A DNA stretch of 64,000 bases from Agarophyton chilense (taxonomy: Eukaryota > Rhodophyta > Florideophyceae > Gracilariales > Gracilariaceae). This document shows, one piece after another, positions 1 through 10,752 of the stretch (the stretch's first letter is position 1; every line of letters begins with the position of its first letter). The translations under genes and the position numbers were made by a program. The notes beneath the pieces were generated by a model that saw only the letters and a program-made list of their open reading frames with translations, had not been told where the DNA came from and ran no database searches. The DNA lies in assembly GCA_030374765.1 (NCBI GenBank), contig JARGXX010000099.1:2356001-2420000 (forward strand). The letters run 5' to 3'.

Positions 1-1231
1 AACGATACAAGTTGGACATACATCCTGCACGCTTCGAATGATATTCTCTATTCTTGTCGATGCTGTTGGATCCAGCCCTGCCGTTGGCTCGTCGTACAGA
101 AGAACATCTGGAGCAGAATCTGTGTCATCGGGATCGTATATTATTGCCCTTGCGAGGGAAACTCGTTTGCGCATACCACCAGACAATTGTTCGGGATACT
201 TCTCGATTGCGTCTTCCATGTCTACACGTCTCAAGAACTGCCTCACTAATTCGTAAATGCGTTCTGGGCGCAGTTTCCCCTGTTGCAGGAGACGAAAGCC
301 AACGTTCTCAAAAACATTCAACGAGTCAAACAAGGCCGCATTTTGAAACACCATCGATATATGTAGATTCCCTCTCTCTCTGGCCAATGTACGTTTCCGT
401 TTCCATCCTCGCGAAATCACTTCGCCTGATTCAGGCAGTTCCAATCCTGATATCACCCGCAATGTAGTCGATTTTCTGCATGAAAGAAGTGTCAGAAAAC
501 TGTCGATGTCTCAATTATTCTCAATTATCGCTCAACTTACCCTGTGCCGCTAGTGCCAATTATGGCAGTGGACTCCCCGCGGTAAACCGAAAGATTAAGA
601 TTGTTGAGCACCCTTTTTTGTTGATATGAAAGGCAGACATTTCGCAACTCAATCTCTGCGAGTCTTGGTTGTTGCGGGTGGCTTCGATATTCTTTCCGCA
701 ACGTATCGGCACGGTGGGTGGAGCGCGTGCACTGGGTCTTTTGCCAAACGGTTGCTTGTACTGGGAAGAAAGAACACCAAGCGGAGAGCGGACGTTTCTC
801 TAAAGCCATGCAGCCTGGTTACTATTCGGCGCCGCGATTTGGCGTTGTTTCTAGCATAGTTTCTGACCGGGGCGCTAAGGTGATTCCGCTAATTACAGGT
901 TGCTCCAAAGGCACGGTTGTGATTCCTCGACTTGCTTTCAATGACGCATACGCTCACCGCATGATTGCTTGGCCGTTTTGAAGGAGCTGCTGTAACTGGT
1001 TGCTCCATTACCGTCTCTATCAACGTCTCCACTGGGACTCTCCAGACAAAATGGGAGGTTGTGCGCGTTTCTGGATTTTGAAGCAAATTGTTGAGATCCC
1101 GATTTGACCTGTGATTGGGGACGAGAATCTGAGCTATTTGAAATCTGTAAACTTGTTGTGAGCATAAAGAATACAAGTTCCGCATGGGCTGCAAACGAAG
1201 TTGCCGGAGCGGTTAGAAGAGCGCAACCCAA
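1..1231 (-). CDS. TGD3/MlaF-type plastid lipid-transfer ABC ATPase, partial, three exons
   Basis: This is the ATPase subunit of an MCE-type (TGD/Mla) lipid importer, expected at the inner plastid envelope. I read exons 1231-958, 814-541 and 475-1; the gene runs off the left edge. The introns are 143 bp (GTGAGC...CAG) and 65 bp (GTAAGT...CAG), and both keep frame. The second intron interrupts the Walker A motif, which reads GTSGTGKST once spliced. Downstream are the Q-loop (MVFQNAALFDSLNVFENVGF), the signature LSGGMRKRVSLARA and Walker B LLYDEPTAGLDP. The wording ALFDSLxVxENVGF and the acidic loop before Walker B match plant TGD3 better than bacterial MlaF, from memory of the families. Exon 1 encodes about 90 residues rich in Ser/Ala, consistent with a plastid leader. 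Domain assignment is firm; exon 1 is less certain. Confidence 0.8.
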
Positions 1232-4200
1232 CAGAGTAGAGCATGCCTCATGCAGTCAGGCATACGGAGTGCAACTCGTCCCGCTTACTTTTGGCATTCA
1301 CGGCGGAGTAGGCAAGGTTGCAGAATCCTTTGTCCATGAGCCCGTCCAATTCGTCAGCAAATGGAAGGGCCCCAACCAAGATAAGATATAGCTCGGTCCT
1401 GCTTCAGCTGCAACGTTCCGCTCAGCAGTATACAACAACAGAGATAAATAACCGGCGTTTAAGGCCTGCACCGGTTTGACAGCTGTGTACAGACGCACCC
1501 TCACAAATCAAATAAAGACATTTCATCATCATCACTACCCAACGAAGCACGGAGTAGAAAGGGAAGCATAGAAATGTAAAAGATTCCCCCACACTTTAGG
1601 GTCGAACCAAGCCTGCGTCCACCGGTATATGAGTTTCTAGATGAAAAACGAGTGTCGATTCTCGACCAATACCCCTAGTGTAGTTGACAAAGCCCGGGAA
1701 CTAGCAAATCAGCACGAGGGTGATCATTTTGAAAATGCACAACGATTGGTGAGTTCTCCAGTAACCTAAAGCAGCGTTTTTATGAATTGGGATGAATGGG
1801 TTGTCAGTCGGGCATTCCCGCACTGGGGGGGAATCTGCCGATGGCAGAGTTTATGTGCTCCGGGGAGAAGGAAACCCATTTCTTCGGGCGACCGACTCGG
1901 CATGGAAAGATTAGTGAACCCCTTGGTGGTGGGTGCGGAATCAGTTGTGGCGAGCGCATTCGGCAAAGGTGTCTTGTCGCTAGGTATGAGTACCATTAAT
2001 GTACACTGCAACAACTGTACTGCGACTGCCAGGATGTCCTCAGTATCCGAAGATCTACGCTCTTCCAGTCCTGATCTCACCGCAAACCATAAGAACTTGG
2101 TCTGTAATTGTTTTGAGACCGTCCTTCCACGCCGATGACATTAGCATCCTTGTGCACCTTTGTACTCCTCAGATGAAAACTAATGGTCTGTACTATGCGA
2201 AAGCTCGACTGAAACGCTCCTACCTTACAATTACGCAACCACGTCTGCGAGCTCTACATTAGTCATTTTCCTACCTAACTTATACTAAGGGTAGCTGCCA
2301 TCAGGCAATTCATTTGAACTTCTGCATGGTTCTTTTCCGAACAACGATATCATATCATGTGTCAGCAGAATAAAACTTGATTCTGTTGCAGACGGGAGTG
2401 ATATCGAAACCGATTTATCGATTCTTCGTACAACTACTCTATAAACTCGTCTATGCAGCTTGTTTTCCGCTCGGGACCAAAAGAAGAATCCTTAGCTCTG
2501 CTTGTTCTACTCGGTAGGATTTGATGATCGTGACAATAAACGGTTTACGCTGCTGATCTGTGTTAGCGTTCGGTCCTCTCAGCGTGTCCTCGTAGACACA
2601 AAGAATCTATGTTCTTCGGCAAACACAAAACAACCCCCCTATGTTTTTTGACAGAGGGGAAATAGGTTTTAAAGAGTTGGGTAGAAAAAAGTGAAATCAG
2701 CCCCACCACAGTCTATCTCTCTTGAAAGGCCGAATGAAAGGTATGGAGACCTCTGTGCTTGTAAGAAGAGCGAAACAAGGGTGTAGAATTGCACCACATG
2801 ACTAGATACCTTTCGGCGATGCATGCTAGGACGACGGAGGAATCTAACACCCCCCATGTGCTACGAATACTAGGCATGCGCGCTCGTACTGAAGAAGACG
2901 ATTTGATCTGCGAAAAATGAACTCGGTCGGCTACCGTAAGAACATTGGACTTGACGGGGAAAAAGGAAGGACATCAGAGGAAAAGAATGGTTTTCATATA
3001 GTTCGTAATAATGTATGAAAGTATTGAGAGAAAAGAAGAAGCTTTTCCCATATAAATGCATGAAAAGAACAGGAAATGCAATTTTAGGAACATATCCATC
3101 TTTGACGACAGAGCAAAGCAGATCTTCGTGACAGCTTTATTATGTTCCTCACCTCTTCATCCCTATATCCTTCTTGACGTTTCTATTTCTTCACATACGT
3201 CAGTTGTCAGTTGCCAAATTGAAAGATACACATGCTAGAGATAGAGTCTCTTCTCAGGAAGCTTTCTCATTCTACTTCTTCTTTTTAGATTGATTTTTCA
3301 TTCAAAGAACCATTTTCATCATATTCATCCTTGTACAAAAACAAAAGTCTACAGGCGGAAGATATACACACCTACGATAGAAGCTGCTCGAGACTCGTGT
3401 CTTTCTTGCCCATATATTATGCATGGCGGACATGTTTCAGTACATCTTCTTCGAAAAAATCAGTTTCGGAGCAAAAACAGGGAGGTATGAGCTTATACCG
3501 AACAACACTGAGAACACTTTTCCGAGTGTTTACGTTGACATCTTCAATAATTTTTTATAATGTAGCTTTGGCTGTGCCGCCAATACTACGTTTCTTAATA
3601 GCTCTTTGAATTACATGAACCTTCTTTGCTCTGAATCAAATATCGCTAGGACATTGACGAAGATAAGCGATACAAACCTATGCCCAAACATGATTGAGGA
3701 GGTAGTTTGGGAAGGTCTTTTTCTCTATCTTGGGATGAAAACCTTTTTGGTCGTGTCGATTTCTATATTTCCTCGAAAGAAGTTTATGAAACATAGCGCG
3801 AAAGGTGTGTCTCGTGAAGAAAGTTCAGACAATTGGAGAGCAACTATCGGAAAATTGATAATTCTTAAATAGAAAAATAAACCCGTGGATTCTCAGTATG
3901 AGGTGAATGGAGTGAGAGAGCTTTGCAACCCAGTACAGCTATTGGGTTTTACTTGATTTCATCATCATTAATAGAGAAGCGACTACCAGTTCATATCTGC
4001 AGCCAAAACGCATAGAAAATTCATAAGTACACTGATCAGCACACGAACAAGGGCGTTCATGTGATTATCATGTCTCCTTTGGGTCTGGAAAAATACTACG
4101 CATGTTTGTTGGTGCTCAGCGAATCCTTGGGGTCATCTGCGTTGGCATGCGAAGCGTTTCTCTGCAGAATAGAGAAAAGACGATTTAAAAAATCATTTGT

Positions 4201-4619
4201 TGCAGCGAGACCATACGCGGCATTGGATGGGCGAGCGACGACCACTGGAGGTTTGTGCGCAATTTCTGATGAGATCCAGCTCCACACATTTCGAAGCCCC
4301 ACCATCGGCCACCGTCCCCCGTCACTGTACATGGTCCGGGGGGCGAGGGACTCAAATTCACAAATAAGTGGAGCCGAAATCGCGTTCTTGAAAGCCTTCC
4401 GGAGAAGCCAATAGCCCGCCGAGGCGCTTGCGCATTCGGAGTTTTCATCAACAACCTGCGTTTGCACCACGTTCACTTTCTGGGAACATGCGTTGCTGGT
4501 ATTCACATCGCAATCTCTGAAGTTGACAATTGCTTCATTTGTGCCGCAACTTTGTCTAGAGCATCTTCACAGAACCTTCTCTCTCTGGGTCGACTTTTTT
4601 CTCGGTTACGAAAACATTC
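1232..4619. other. gene-poor interval
   Basis: No gene is supported here. Short open frames occur on both strands (for example 1782-2138 plus and 1766-2080 minus, which overlap) but none has a recognisable motif or a convincing start. The part from 2.9 to 4.0 kb is AT-rich. A minus-strand frame at 4096-4506 encodes globular-looking sequence, but its first ATG is only 78 codons from the stop; it could be an exon of an unseen gene. Confidence 0.5.
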
Positions 4620-5747
4620 ATGCAGCCCATCTCAAGCTCACTTCACCTCCTGCACAGAGCTCCTGCTTTCGTTCACACCTCTTTTGCCGAGCGAACGGTG
4701 CGAAAAACATCCTCACGCTCTACATGTGGCTTTCGAATCAAGCGTTATTCAGTTGTCGATGCGTTCCGCGTTCGCCATTTTCCCGTTCAGAATCCAATCC
4801 TCTCGCGTGCACAACAAGTCTCGCCTCAACCGCAAAGTGAAGGCGTAACAGAACAACCGAAGCCACCACTTTCTCGCCCATCATGGAAAGATGCTCTACC
4901 AAACAAACCTCTTGTCAACCGCTTACTCGCTTCGAGGCGTCTTTCGCTAACATTTATAATAACTGCTGCTCTTCTTTATGTTACGTCTGCTTGCCTCATT
5001 GCCTCTACCATTGCTAACGCTTCTCTACATGGCTATCAAAGAATACTACTTTTTGGTTTGGGTGTACTACTACCGGACTTTAGGCATACCCTTATCTACT
5101 ACTTAGACGCCGTCCAAGATCTCTACCAGTACAAGCCTGGGTTTCGTGCGTTTGCTTTTTCGTCGAAAACGAAGCCTAGCACTTTGGACCGGCCCCCGAT
5201 CTCAGAAAAAAAGTCCGAAAAACCAGTACCGAGACCAGAATTTGCTTGGTTGAAGAAAGCTTCGCAAGGTTTTCACGAGCATCTGCGAAGCGGTATTCAG
5301 GAAGGAGCGGAAAAATTTGACAAGCTTGTTGGTGTTCACGGTCGAGAATTGGCGAACGGTTTAACACGCCCAATCCGAGAGACAAAAACCCATTTTCAAC
5401 AATTCACCATCGGAACAGATATTACTCTCAGAAAGAACGTGCTTATAGCTGCAGTTTCTATACTTCTTTCAATCGCAGGGGTTTTTCTCAGCACTATGCT
5501 CGACCCGAGTGTGGGGGGTGTTTCCGTGATGCTTGCGAGTCTGCTGTCGAGTGCTGTTTTGTCTCCGAGACGACACGAAATGCTTGCTCTTCTCAATGAC
5601 GGGCGCATCGTGATATCGCTTGTTGGCACTCTCTCTTGCGTTATGCTAGCCTTTGCACCAATTATCGCTGCGTATTGTTTCTTTTTATGTTGCGTGGCTC
5701 TCGTTACGACGAGGTTCACTGTAGATTGGCTAAAAGTGCTCAAGTGA
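4620..5747 (+). CDS. hypothetical multi-pass membrane protein, probably organelle-targeted
   Basis: A 375-residue protein I do not recognise. The first roughly 100 residues are Ser/Arg/Pro-rich and nearly free of acidic residues, as in an organellar leader. Hydrophobic segments follow at about 108-134 (LSLTFIITAALLYVTSACLI), about 138-152, about 280-300 (NVLIAAVSILLSIAGVFLS), about 305-320 and about 335-365. Between the second and third lies a soluble, charged stretch of about 120 residues with Pro/Lys-rich and amphipathic helical sequence. The ATG at 4620 is the first in frame. Membrane topology is inferred from hydrophobicity only; no function is proposed. Confidence 0.7.
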   Translation: MQPISSSLHLLHRAPAFVHTSFAERTVRKTSSRSTCGFRIKRYSVVDAFRVRHFPVQNPILSRAQQVSPQPQSEGVTEQPKPPLSRPSWKDALPNKPLVNRLLASRRLSLTFIITAALLYVTSACLIASTIANASLHGYQRILLFGLGVLLPDFRHTLIYYLDAVQDLYQYKPGFRAFAFSSKTKPSTLDRPPISEKKSEKPVPRPEFAWLKKASQGFHEHLRSGIQEGAEKFDKLVGVHGRELANGLTRPIRETKTHFQQFTIGTDITLRKNVLIAAVSILLSIAGVFLSTMLDPSVGGVSVMLASLLSSAVLSPRRHEMLALLNDGRIVISLVGTLSCVMLAFAPIIAAYCFFLCCVALVTTRFTVDWLKVLK

Positions 5748-6043
5748 AACCACGTCACGGGAAGTCAAGACATGTGTACATAAAGAAAATTTTCAACGCT
5801 GCATCTCTATAGGTTTTAGTTGCAACAAGACATGTTAATGCTCCTCTACACACAGTTTGTAAGAACACTCACTGGAGCGTTACCATGTCGCCTAAGTCGC
5901 GAGTTCTCCATAATCACTGGAACCAAGAGCGAAAAATCTAGAACGTACTACCTCTTGCTCTAAAAAACGAAAACAGTCAATAACTTCGACAAACATGACG
6001 ACAAATATTAACTAAAGGACTGCAATACTAAGTGCCCTTCTTG

Positions 6044-7723
6044 CTACGATCCAGTCATTTGTGGTACTGAAATTGTGTTCCCTTCAATTTCAGCAAGCTC
6101 AGCAGAATGCTTGGTCTCATCGTCCACACTGGCCGGCATCGTGTCAATTGCTTTGCCAGGAAGTTCGGCAACCTTCTTCACAACGCTAGGAGTTTCTGCA
6201 CCCGCTGCTTCTACTGCCTCAATCTTCTCAGTAGCGTCAGAGACCGCGCCAGTTTTTGTGAGTTCTGAGGGTCCTGCTGTGACGTTGACAGCATCAAGAG
6301 TGTCCTCAACCTCACTTACCTCGGATACAATTTTGGAGTCATCCAGAACAAGTCCTGAATCTAAGTCTGCCGGAGTACCGGCACCATCAGCTTCAAATTT
6401 GGCACTAATGCCAGCAACAGAGCCTGTAGTAGGCGATACAGGAACGTCGGGTGCCAAACTTTCCTTGATAGCGGAGTCGGTCTCTTTGGTCGGAGTTCTC
6501 ATCTGCTCCTGTTGTAGCTTGTAAGCCCAATCAGCTTTCTTCTGTGCCACGTTCCGCGCGGCGACTATGGCGGCCAATTCAGCCTTTTCTTTGCCGACCT
6601 CTTCATCAATTTCCTCGAACTTCTCCAGACGCTCTTTTACAAGACCCTGCGCTCTTTGACGCTGACGCCTCCTATACTCCTCTAACGTGATGTATTCTTT
6701 ACTGACTGCATCGTAGACATCTCGGTTCATATCGGAAGCTTTTGGAAGTTCGTCTTCTGTGTGATCGAACATGGCTCTGCGTGACTCAATAGACGGAAGC
6801 TCGTCGCCAGCAATATCTGGCTTGTCTTCTTTCGCAACACCATCAGGGCCTAGAGCGATGGCTGGGGTGTCATCCACTTGAGTTGGTAGCTGTTCCGGTT
6901 CGTCATCAATAACGAGCACCTGTACTTGCTCAAGTTCCTCTTCTGTGGACTCTTCCACTGATACGGGTTGGTCCTCAACGGGCTTGCTTTCCAAATCCTT
7001 TTCTGTTTCGTCTTCGAGTTCATCGGTGACTGATGTGACAACTGTCACTTGCTCCTCGACAACTGGTTCAACAGGCTCTTCGGATTCCGCTTCAATGTTC
7101 GCAACCGCATCGGCAGCTTCATCGACATCATCGAGGGACGAAACTTCATCCGCGACTACGTCGTCCTCCTTCACAGCAGAAGGTTTCTCATCGGCGGGCA
7201 ATTTGAGGGCGTCATGGACAGGAGGTTGTGCAACAGGTACTATGTCTTTTTCAACGTCATCTAAGTCGGTGTCTGCGATGACTTGATCAGCAGTGGTATC
7301 TAGCCGTTTCTCATCAGCTTGTTCCACGACCTCCTCAGTTGTCTCCTCCGCGGCAACATGTTTCGTAACCTCTTCAACGCTATCCTGGACAGGTTTCTCG
7401 ACTGTCTCTTCCGTTGAAATCGTCTTCACCAAGTCGTCTTCCGTTTGGTGTTGGGGAACAATTGGTTCTTCGACGGACTTGTCCGCGGCGGGCGTGGTTG
7501 TAGCGAGTTGCTGGGGTTCAGTTTTAAGCTGCGGGGCGGCAGCTGACTCTGGGTGGACTTGTTCGGCATCCGTTCGACCACGCGTCTGCTTGGCGGCAAG
7601 CTTCATGTCACGGCGAGCGCGCTGGCGTTCAGCGATTGCGCGGTCCCGGTCGGGATGGTCCTTCGGCCATGAGTACGGGGGATGCTCGCTGACTCGCTCA
7701 AAGCAGGAGACGGAGTTTCCCAT
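6044..7723 (-). CDS. acidic low-complexity protein with N-myristoylation/palmitoylation-type N-terminus
   Basis: A 559-residue protein of unknown function. It starts MGNSVSCFERV: Gly2 with Ser6 fits an N-myristoylation site, and Cys7 could be palmitoylated, so a membrane-anchored location is inferred. Residues from about 50 to 330 are dominated by Glu, Asp, Val, Thr and Pro with no globular pattern, and so is the C-terminal third. Residues from about 345 to 420 form a highly charged, probably helical segment containing EEYRRRQRQRAQGLVKERLE. The start is an ATG at 7723, and nothing in frame upstream looks coding. It may be a peripheral membrane scaffold. Confidence 0.75.
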   Translation of the reverse strand: MGNSVSCFERVSEHPPYSWPKDHPDRDRAIAERQRARRDMKLAAKQTRGRTDAEQVHPESAAAPQLKTEPQQLATTTPAADKSVEEPIVPQHQTEDDLVKTISTEETVEKPVQDSVEEVTKHVAAEETTEEVVEQADEKRLDTTADQVIADTDLDDVEKDIVPVAQPPVHDALKLPADEKPSAVKEDDVVADEVSSLDDVDEAADAVANIEAESEEPVEPVVEEQVTVVTSVTDELEDETEKDLESKPVEDQPVSVEESTEEELEQVQVLVIDDEPEQLPTQVDDTPAIALGPDGVAKEDKPDIAGDELPSIESRRAMFDHTEDELPKASDMNRDVYDAVSKEYITLEEYRRRQRQRAQGLVKERLEKFEEIDEEVGKEKAELAAIVAARNVAQKKADWAYKLQQEQMRTPTKETDSAIKESLAPDVPVSPTTGSVAGISAKFEADGAGTPADLDSGLVLDDSKIVSEVSEVEDTLDAVNVTAGPSELTKTGAVSDATEKIEAVEAAGAETPSVVKKVAELPGKAIDTMPASVDDETKHSAELAEIEGNTISVPQMTGS

Positions 7724-8124
7724 GACGGAGTAGCAGCGCGGCAGGCGAGTGGGAGATGATTAGCGGGGGAGACGGGGGCAGGAGGGATGGGTGCAGGGAG
7801 AGGGGATGGGAAATGGCGAAAGAGGAAAAGAGGCTTGGGATATGTATAGGCGCAGCAGTGCCACAAAGATGTATGTACGCTGATGGTAGGTAGAGAGGGG
7901 GGGGGGGGGGTGGCTCAACGGCTGGATGCGTACTAGCGCGTTCGGGAATGCAGCTCCTTCGGGGAAAGAGCCAAGTGTGACGGTTGTGCCACCTCGGTAT
8001 GTGGCACTGCCACGCCTCCAAAACTGGGCCGCGCTGCGACATGGCAGGGCACCCAGCGGCGGCGCGCTTCGAAAAAACCGGTTGTGTGCGTAGCTTGCGC
8101 TGCGCTCCAGAAACGGCGCTTGGG

Positions 8125-8150
8125 GGCTTGCTGGCTTGCTGGCTTGCTGG
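8125..8150. repeat. 8-bp tandem repeat, three copies
   Basis: The unit ggcttgct occurs three times head to tail at 8125-8148, followed by gg. It lies in GC-rich intergenic sequence upstream of the acidic-protein gene. Confidence 0.85.
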
Positions 8151-8313
8151 CGCGCGCAGATTGCCCATTCGGCGCGTTGTGGAATTTGTCAACGATTTGC
8201 CAGCGTTGCGATTTCAGCGCGCTGTTTGGCTTTGTGCAATCTTGCTTGGCTTTGTTGTGCGCCGGAAGCGGGGCCCCAGTTTGGGAAGAACGGCGCCGAG
8301 GGACGATCGCGCG

Positions 8314-8348
8314 GGGTTTGCGAAGGGTTTGCGAAGGGTTTGCGAAGG
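8314..8348. repeat. 11-bp tandem repeat, three copies
   Basis: The unit gggtttgcgaa is repeated three times at 8314-8346. The copies are identical, which suggests recent slippage. Confidence 0.85.
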
Positions 8349-8590
8349 TACACTGGCATGTAGTCCGTCGTGACGGCAATTGCTCCCTGCCTGCTCCTTG
8401 AAAGCCCCCTTCTTCTTCTCTGTCAACATGAATCCCTCGTCAATCTTGCCTCTTGCCTCCTCATGTGAGCTGTGGCCAGCAGTGCGCCCAAATGCAATCA
8501 CGTCTCCACGTCTTCACGCCTCGGATACGGCCCTCTATTTAATATGAAAAGCGCCTCCTACAAATAGCAGTTGGAGGGGGGGCATTAATC

Positions 8591-8639
8591 GATTCTGTCA
8601 TAACAGGGCTCGCGCTGCGAGCCCTGTTATGACAGAATC
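8591..8639. repeat. perfect 23-bp inverted repeat with 3-nt loop
   Basis: The arms 8591-8613 and 8617-8639 are exact reverse complements (gattctgtcataacagggc...), separated only by gct. Transcribed, this would form a 23-bp stem with a very tight loop. It stands alone between genes, with no T-run after it and no adjacent open frame. It could be a foldback element, a small-RNA hairpin or a DNA cruciform; the sequence alone does not decide. Confidence 0.95.
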
Positions 8640-9600
8640 CAAGCCCTCTGCTTTTCTTGAAAGGTAGAGTGTTAGCAGTCCACCCTTCGCACATCACATA
8701 TGTTCCCTCAAGTCTTCATTCGTGCCACCTCCGCTTTTATCTTCTTCGCCATACCGTTGCGCCCTATGCAAACTAACCGAAACAACTCTTCTAACAACAT
8801 AAAAGTCTGTACACCTGTATCGCTTCGCCTTAACTTACACAACATCGCCACTTTACAACTTCACACACGCATCACACACACGAATTTTTTAACTTGAGTT
8901 TGAAAGACAAAGTTTTAGTACAATCCCAGCATGTCTCAATTCGCGCCAAAATACAAACGGAGCACAAGAAGATACGAGCGCTGCTGTAGATATGAGCATA
9001 TACCCAACATATGGCTGATATGGTACAAACCAGGCGCGCGCTTTTACGTAAAGCTCGAAAAGCTTCTCTCAGAGCTAACGAGACGCGCACGAAAATGCAA
9101 AGCAGCGAACCCCGAGTTTCAGTAGCCCATATCCTACAAGTGCCCAGAATGGGCAAACACTATGTGCAATCTCAGTCGGATGAAAGGCCAACGTCAGAGC
9201 CGTTAACGATGCATTTACAAGCGTTCAACATCAACAGATGACTCATTGAGGTAACACTGTTACATCAATGTCACCACATCACAAGTGAGTGGTATGTGAA
9301 CTGGTTTTAGAATCTTCTCCTCACACTCGTCACACCAGGACGCTCTTGCCAGCTTCCAAGTATATTTGCAACGACCGCAACAAGGGGCTGCGTACTCTCT
9401 GCTTGGGTTCCTACCTCCGATGCGGAAGCCTTCAAGCCTAATCTTGCCACCTTATTGCACATGCGGACCTTTGCAGACGGCCAGTTCTACTTCTCGTCCG
9501 TTCTGCAGCTTAACAGGGGCCAAATGTTTCAGTTATTCTCTGGTGCGTCAGATTTGCACATGAACCCAGTGACAAACAAACAATAGTCTGCTGACATAGT

Positions 9601-10752
9601 TCACAATGCAGTGCGACGCCGTTTGGCGACATGCTCATCGTCCATCTTGTCGTCAAGGTCTAACCTGTCCCCCAAGCTTTCCTCACCCAGTAGCTTCTCC
9701 ATTTCCTGTTGTGCGATAATGGATCGCACAAACTGAGGGTTTGCAGCTTCCATTTTCCGGATCCAATCTTGTAGTTTTGCCAGCTGCTTTGATTCGTCGG
9801 CAGTAATCTTGCGCCCCGTATCGATGTGATGCGAATTTCGTATTTCGGACAGTTCTTTACGGTAGGCATTACGTTCTGCCTCCATGCGGTTGAGTCTTGA
9901 CTCTAATTCGGTCTGATACCTGAGCACTTTTGCTCGCGAGGCGGCCGCAGACGCGCGGTTGGCCCTCTCCCTCTCTTTTTGCTTAATGGCTTTGCCAACT
10001 ATCTCCTTAGCCAAGCCCTCATACTGGGCTTGATCGTTGCGAATGGAACAGAGGGCCTGTTCGGCGATCTTCTCACTCTTGACGCGATTGAAAACCTCGT
10101 TGGCAGCCATCATAGCTTCGGCAACCTCAACGAGCGGGGTTTCATCATTTTGGCGAGCCATCACGGGGTCGTCGTCCTTGACAAGCGAGTGTTGTTGATC
10201 GGGAACGGCTTGCACGGCGGGCATATTGACAGGCGGCATGTTGGCGGGCAAGCTCATGCTGACGTTAGGGAGGCTGACATTTTGCATGGAAACGGGCATG
10301 CTGACAGAAGGCATGTTGACGGGAACCATAGGGTTGACGGACATGTGCATTGATTCGGTAGTCTGGACGTCGGCGGCGGCGGCAGCGGACATGTCTGCCA
10401 TGTGCTGCTGTGGGGGCTGCTGGCCGTCGGGGGCGCCGTTCTCGTGGTGGGGATGGTGCTGGTGGTGCTGGTGGTGATGGTGATGGGGGTGGTTGTCGGC
10501 GGCGGTCTGGCCTACCTCGTGGGCGCCATGGTCGGGTGGGGGGTGCATCTGATCGGAGACGTGCGGCGCATCGGGCACATGGGAGGGGGCGGGACCATCC
10601 GAGTCGGGGACGTTGGGGGTGGCGACAGAGGCGGCGAGCGCCTCCTTGGCGGCTTCTTCGGTGAGCAGGGCGGAGGAAGGGACGTGGTCGTCGGGGGCTC
10701 TTGTTGGGTCGGTTAGGGCGGAAGTGTCGGTAGCGACTACGGTATCTGGCAT
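9601..10752 (-). CDS. bZIP transcription factor
   Basis: A DNA-binding regulator of 383 residues. The bZIP lies at about residues 255-301: the basic region RERANRASAAASRAK carries the family pattern N-x7-R (NRASAAASR, with Ser where the first Ala is usual), and it runs straight into a leucine-zipper-like helix. The N-terminal half is disordered and includes a His-rich run and a stretch of VNMP/VSMP-like repeats. The tail ends in a basic KRRR motif. I chose the ATG at 10752 (context CACCATG). The frame stays open to an ATG at 10983, but that extension is Arg/Pro-rich and probably 5' leader. It is divergent from the TFIIS gene. DNA target is not known. Confidence 0.85.
   Translation of the reverse strand: MPDTVVATDTSALTDPTRAPDDHVPSSALLTEEAAKEALAASVATPNVPDSDGPAPSHVPDAPHVSDQMHPPPDHGAHEVGQTAADNHPHHHHHQHHQHHPHHENGAPDGQQPPQQHMADMSAAAAADVQTTESMHMSVNPMVPVNMPSVSMPVSMQNVSLPNVSMSLPANMPPVNMPAVQAVPDQQHSLVKDDDPVMARQNDETPLVEVAEAMMAANEVFNRVKSEKIAEQALCSIRNDQAQYEGLAKEIVGKAIKQKERERANRASAAASRAKVLRYQTELESRLNRMEAERNAYRKELSEIRNSHHIDTGRKITADESKQLAKLQDWIRKMEAANPQFVRSIIAQQEMEKLLGEESLGDRLDLDDKMDDEHVAKRRRTAL

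Larger units (their letters stand above)
7724..9600. other. gene-free interval with repeats and a hairpin
   Basis: No convincing gene. The first 700 bases are GC-rich and contain an 11-base G run near 7899, two short tandem arrays and then a perfect inverted repeat (listed separately). Overlapping open frames on both strands between 7.9 and 8.5 kb are typical of GC-rich non-coding DNA. The interval lies between two minus-strand genes and must contain the promoter of the 6044-7723 gene. Confidence 0.5.

Noticed and set aside
1782-2138. plus-strand 118-codon frame with ATG
   Set aside because: It overlaps an equally long antisense frame, has no motif and no neighbouring exons that could be linked.
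4096-4506. minus-strand frame with globular-looking sequence
   Set aside because: The first in-frame ATG leaves only 78 residues and no family is recognised. It may be an exon, but nothing supports the rest of the gene.
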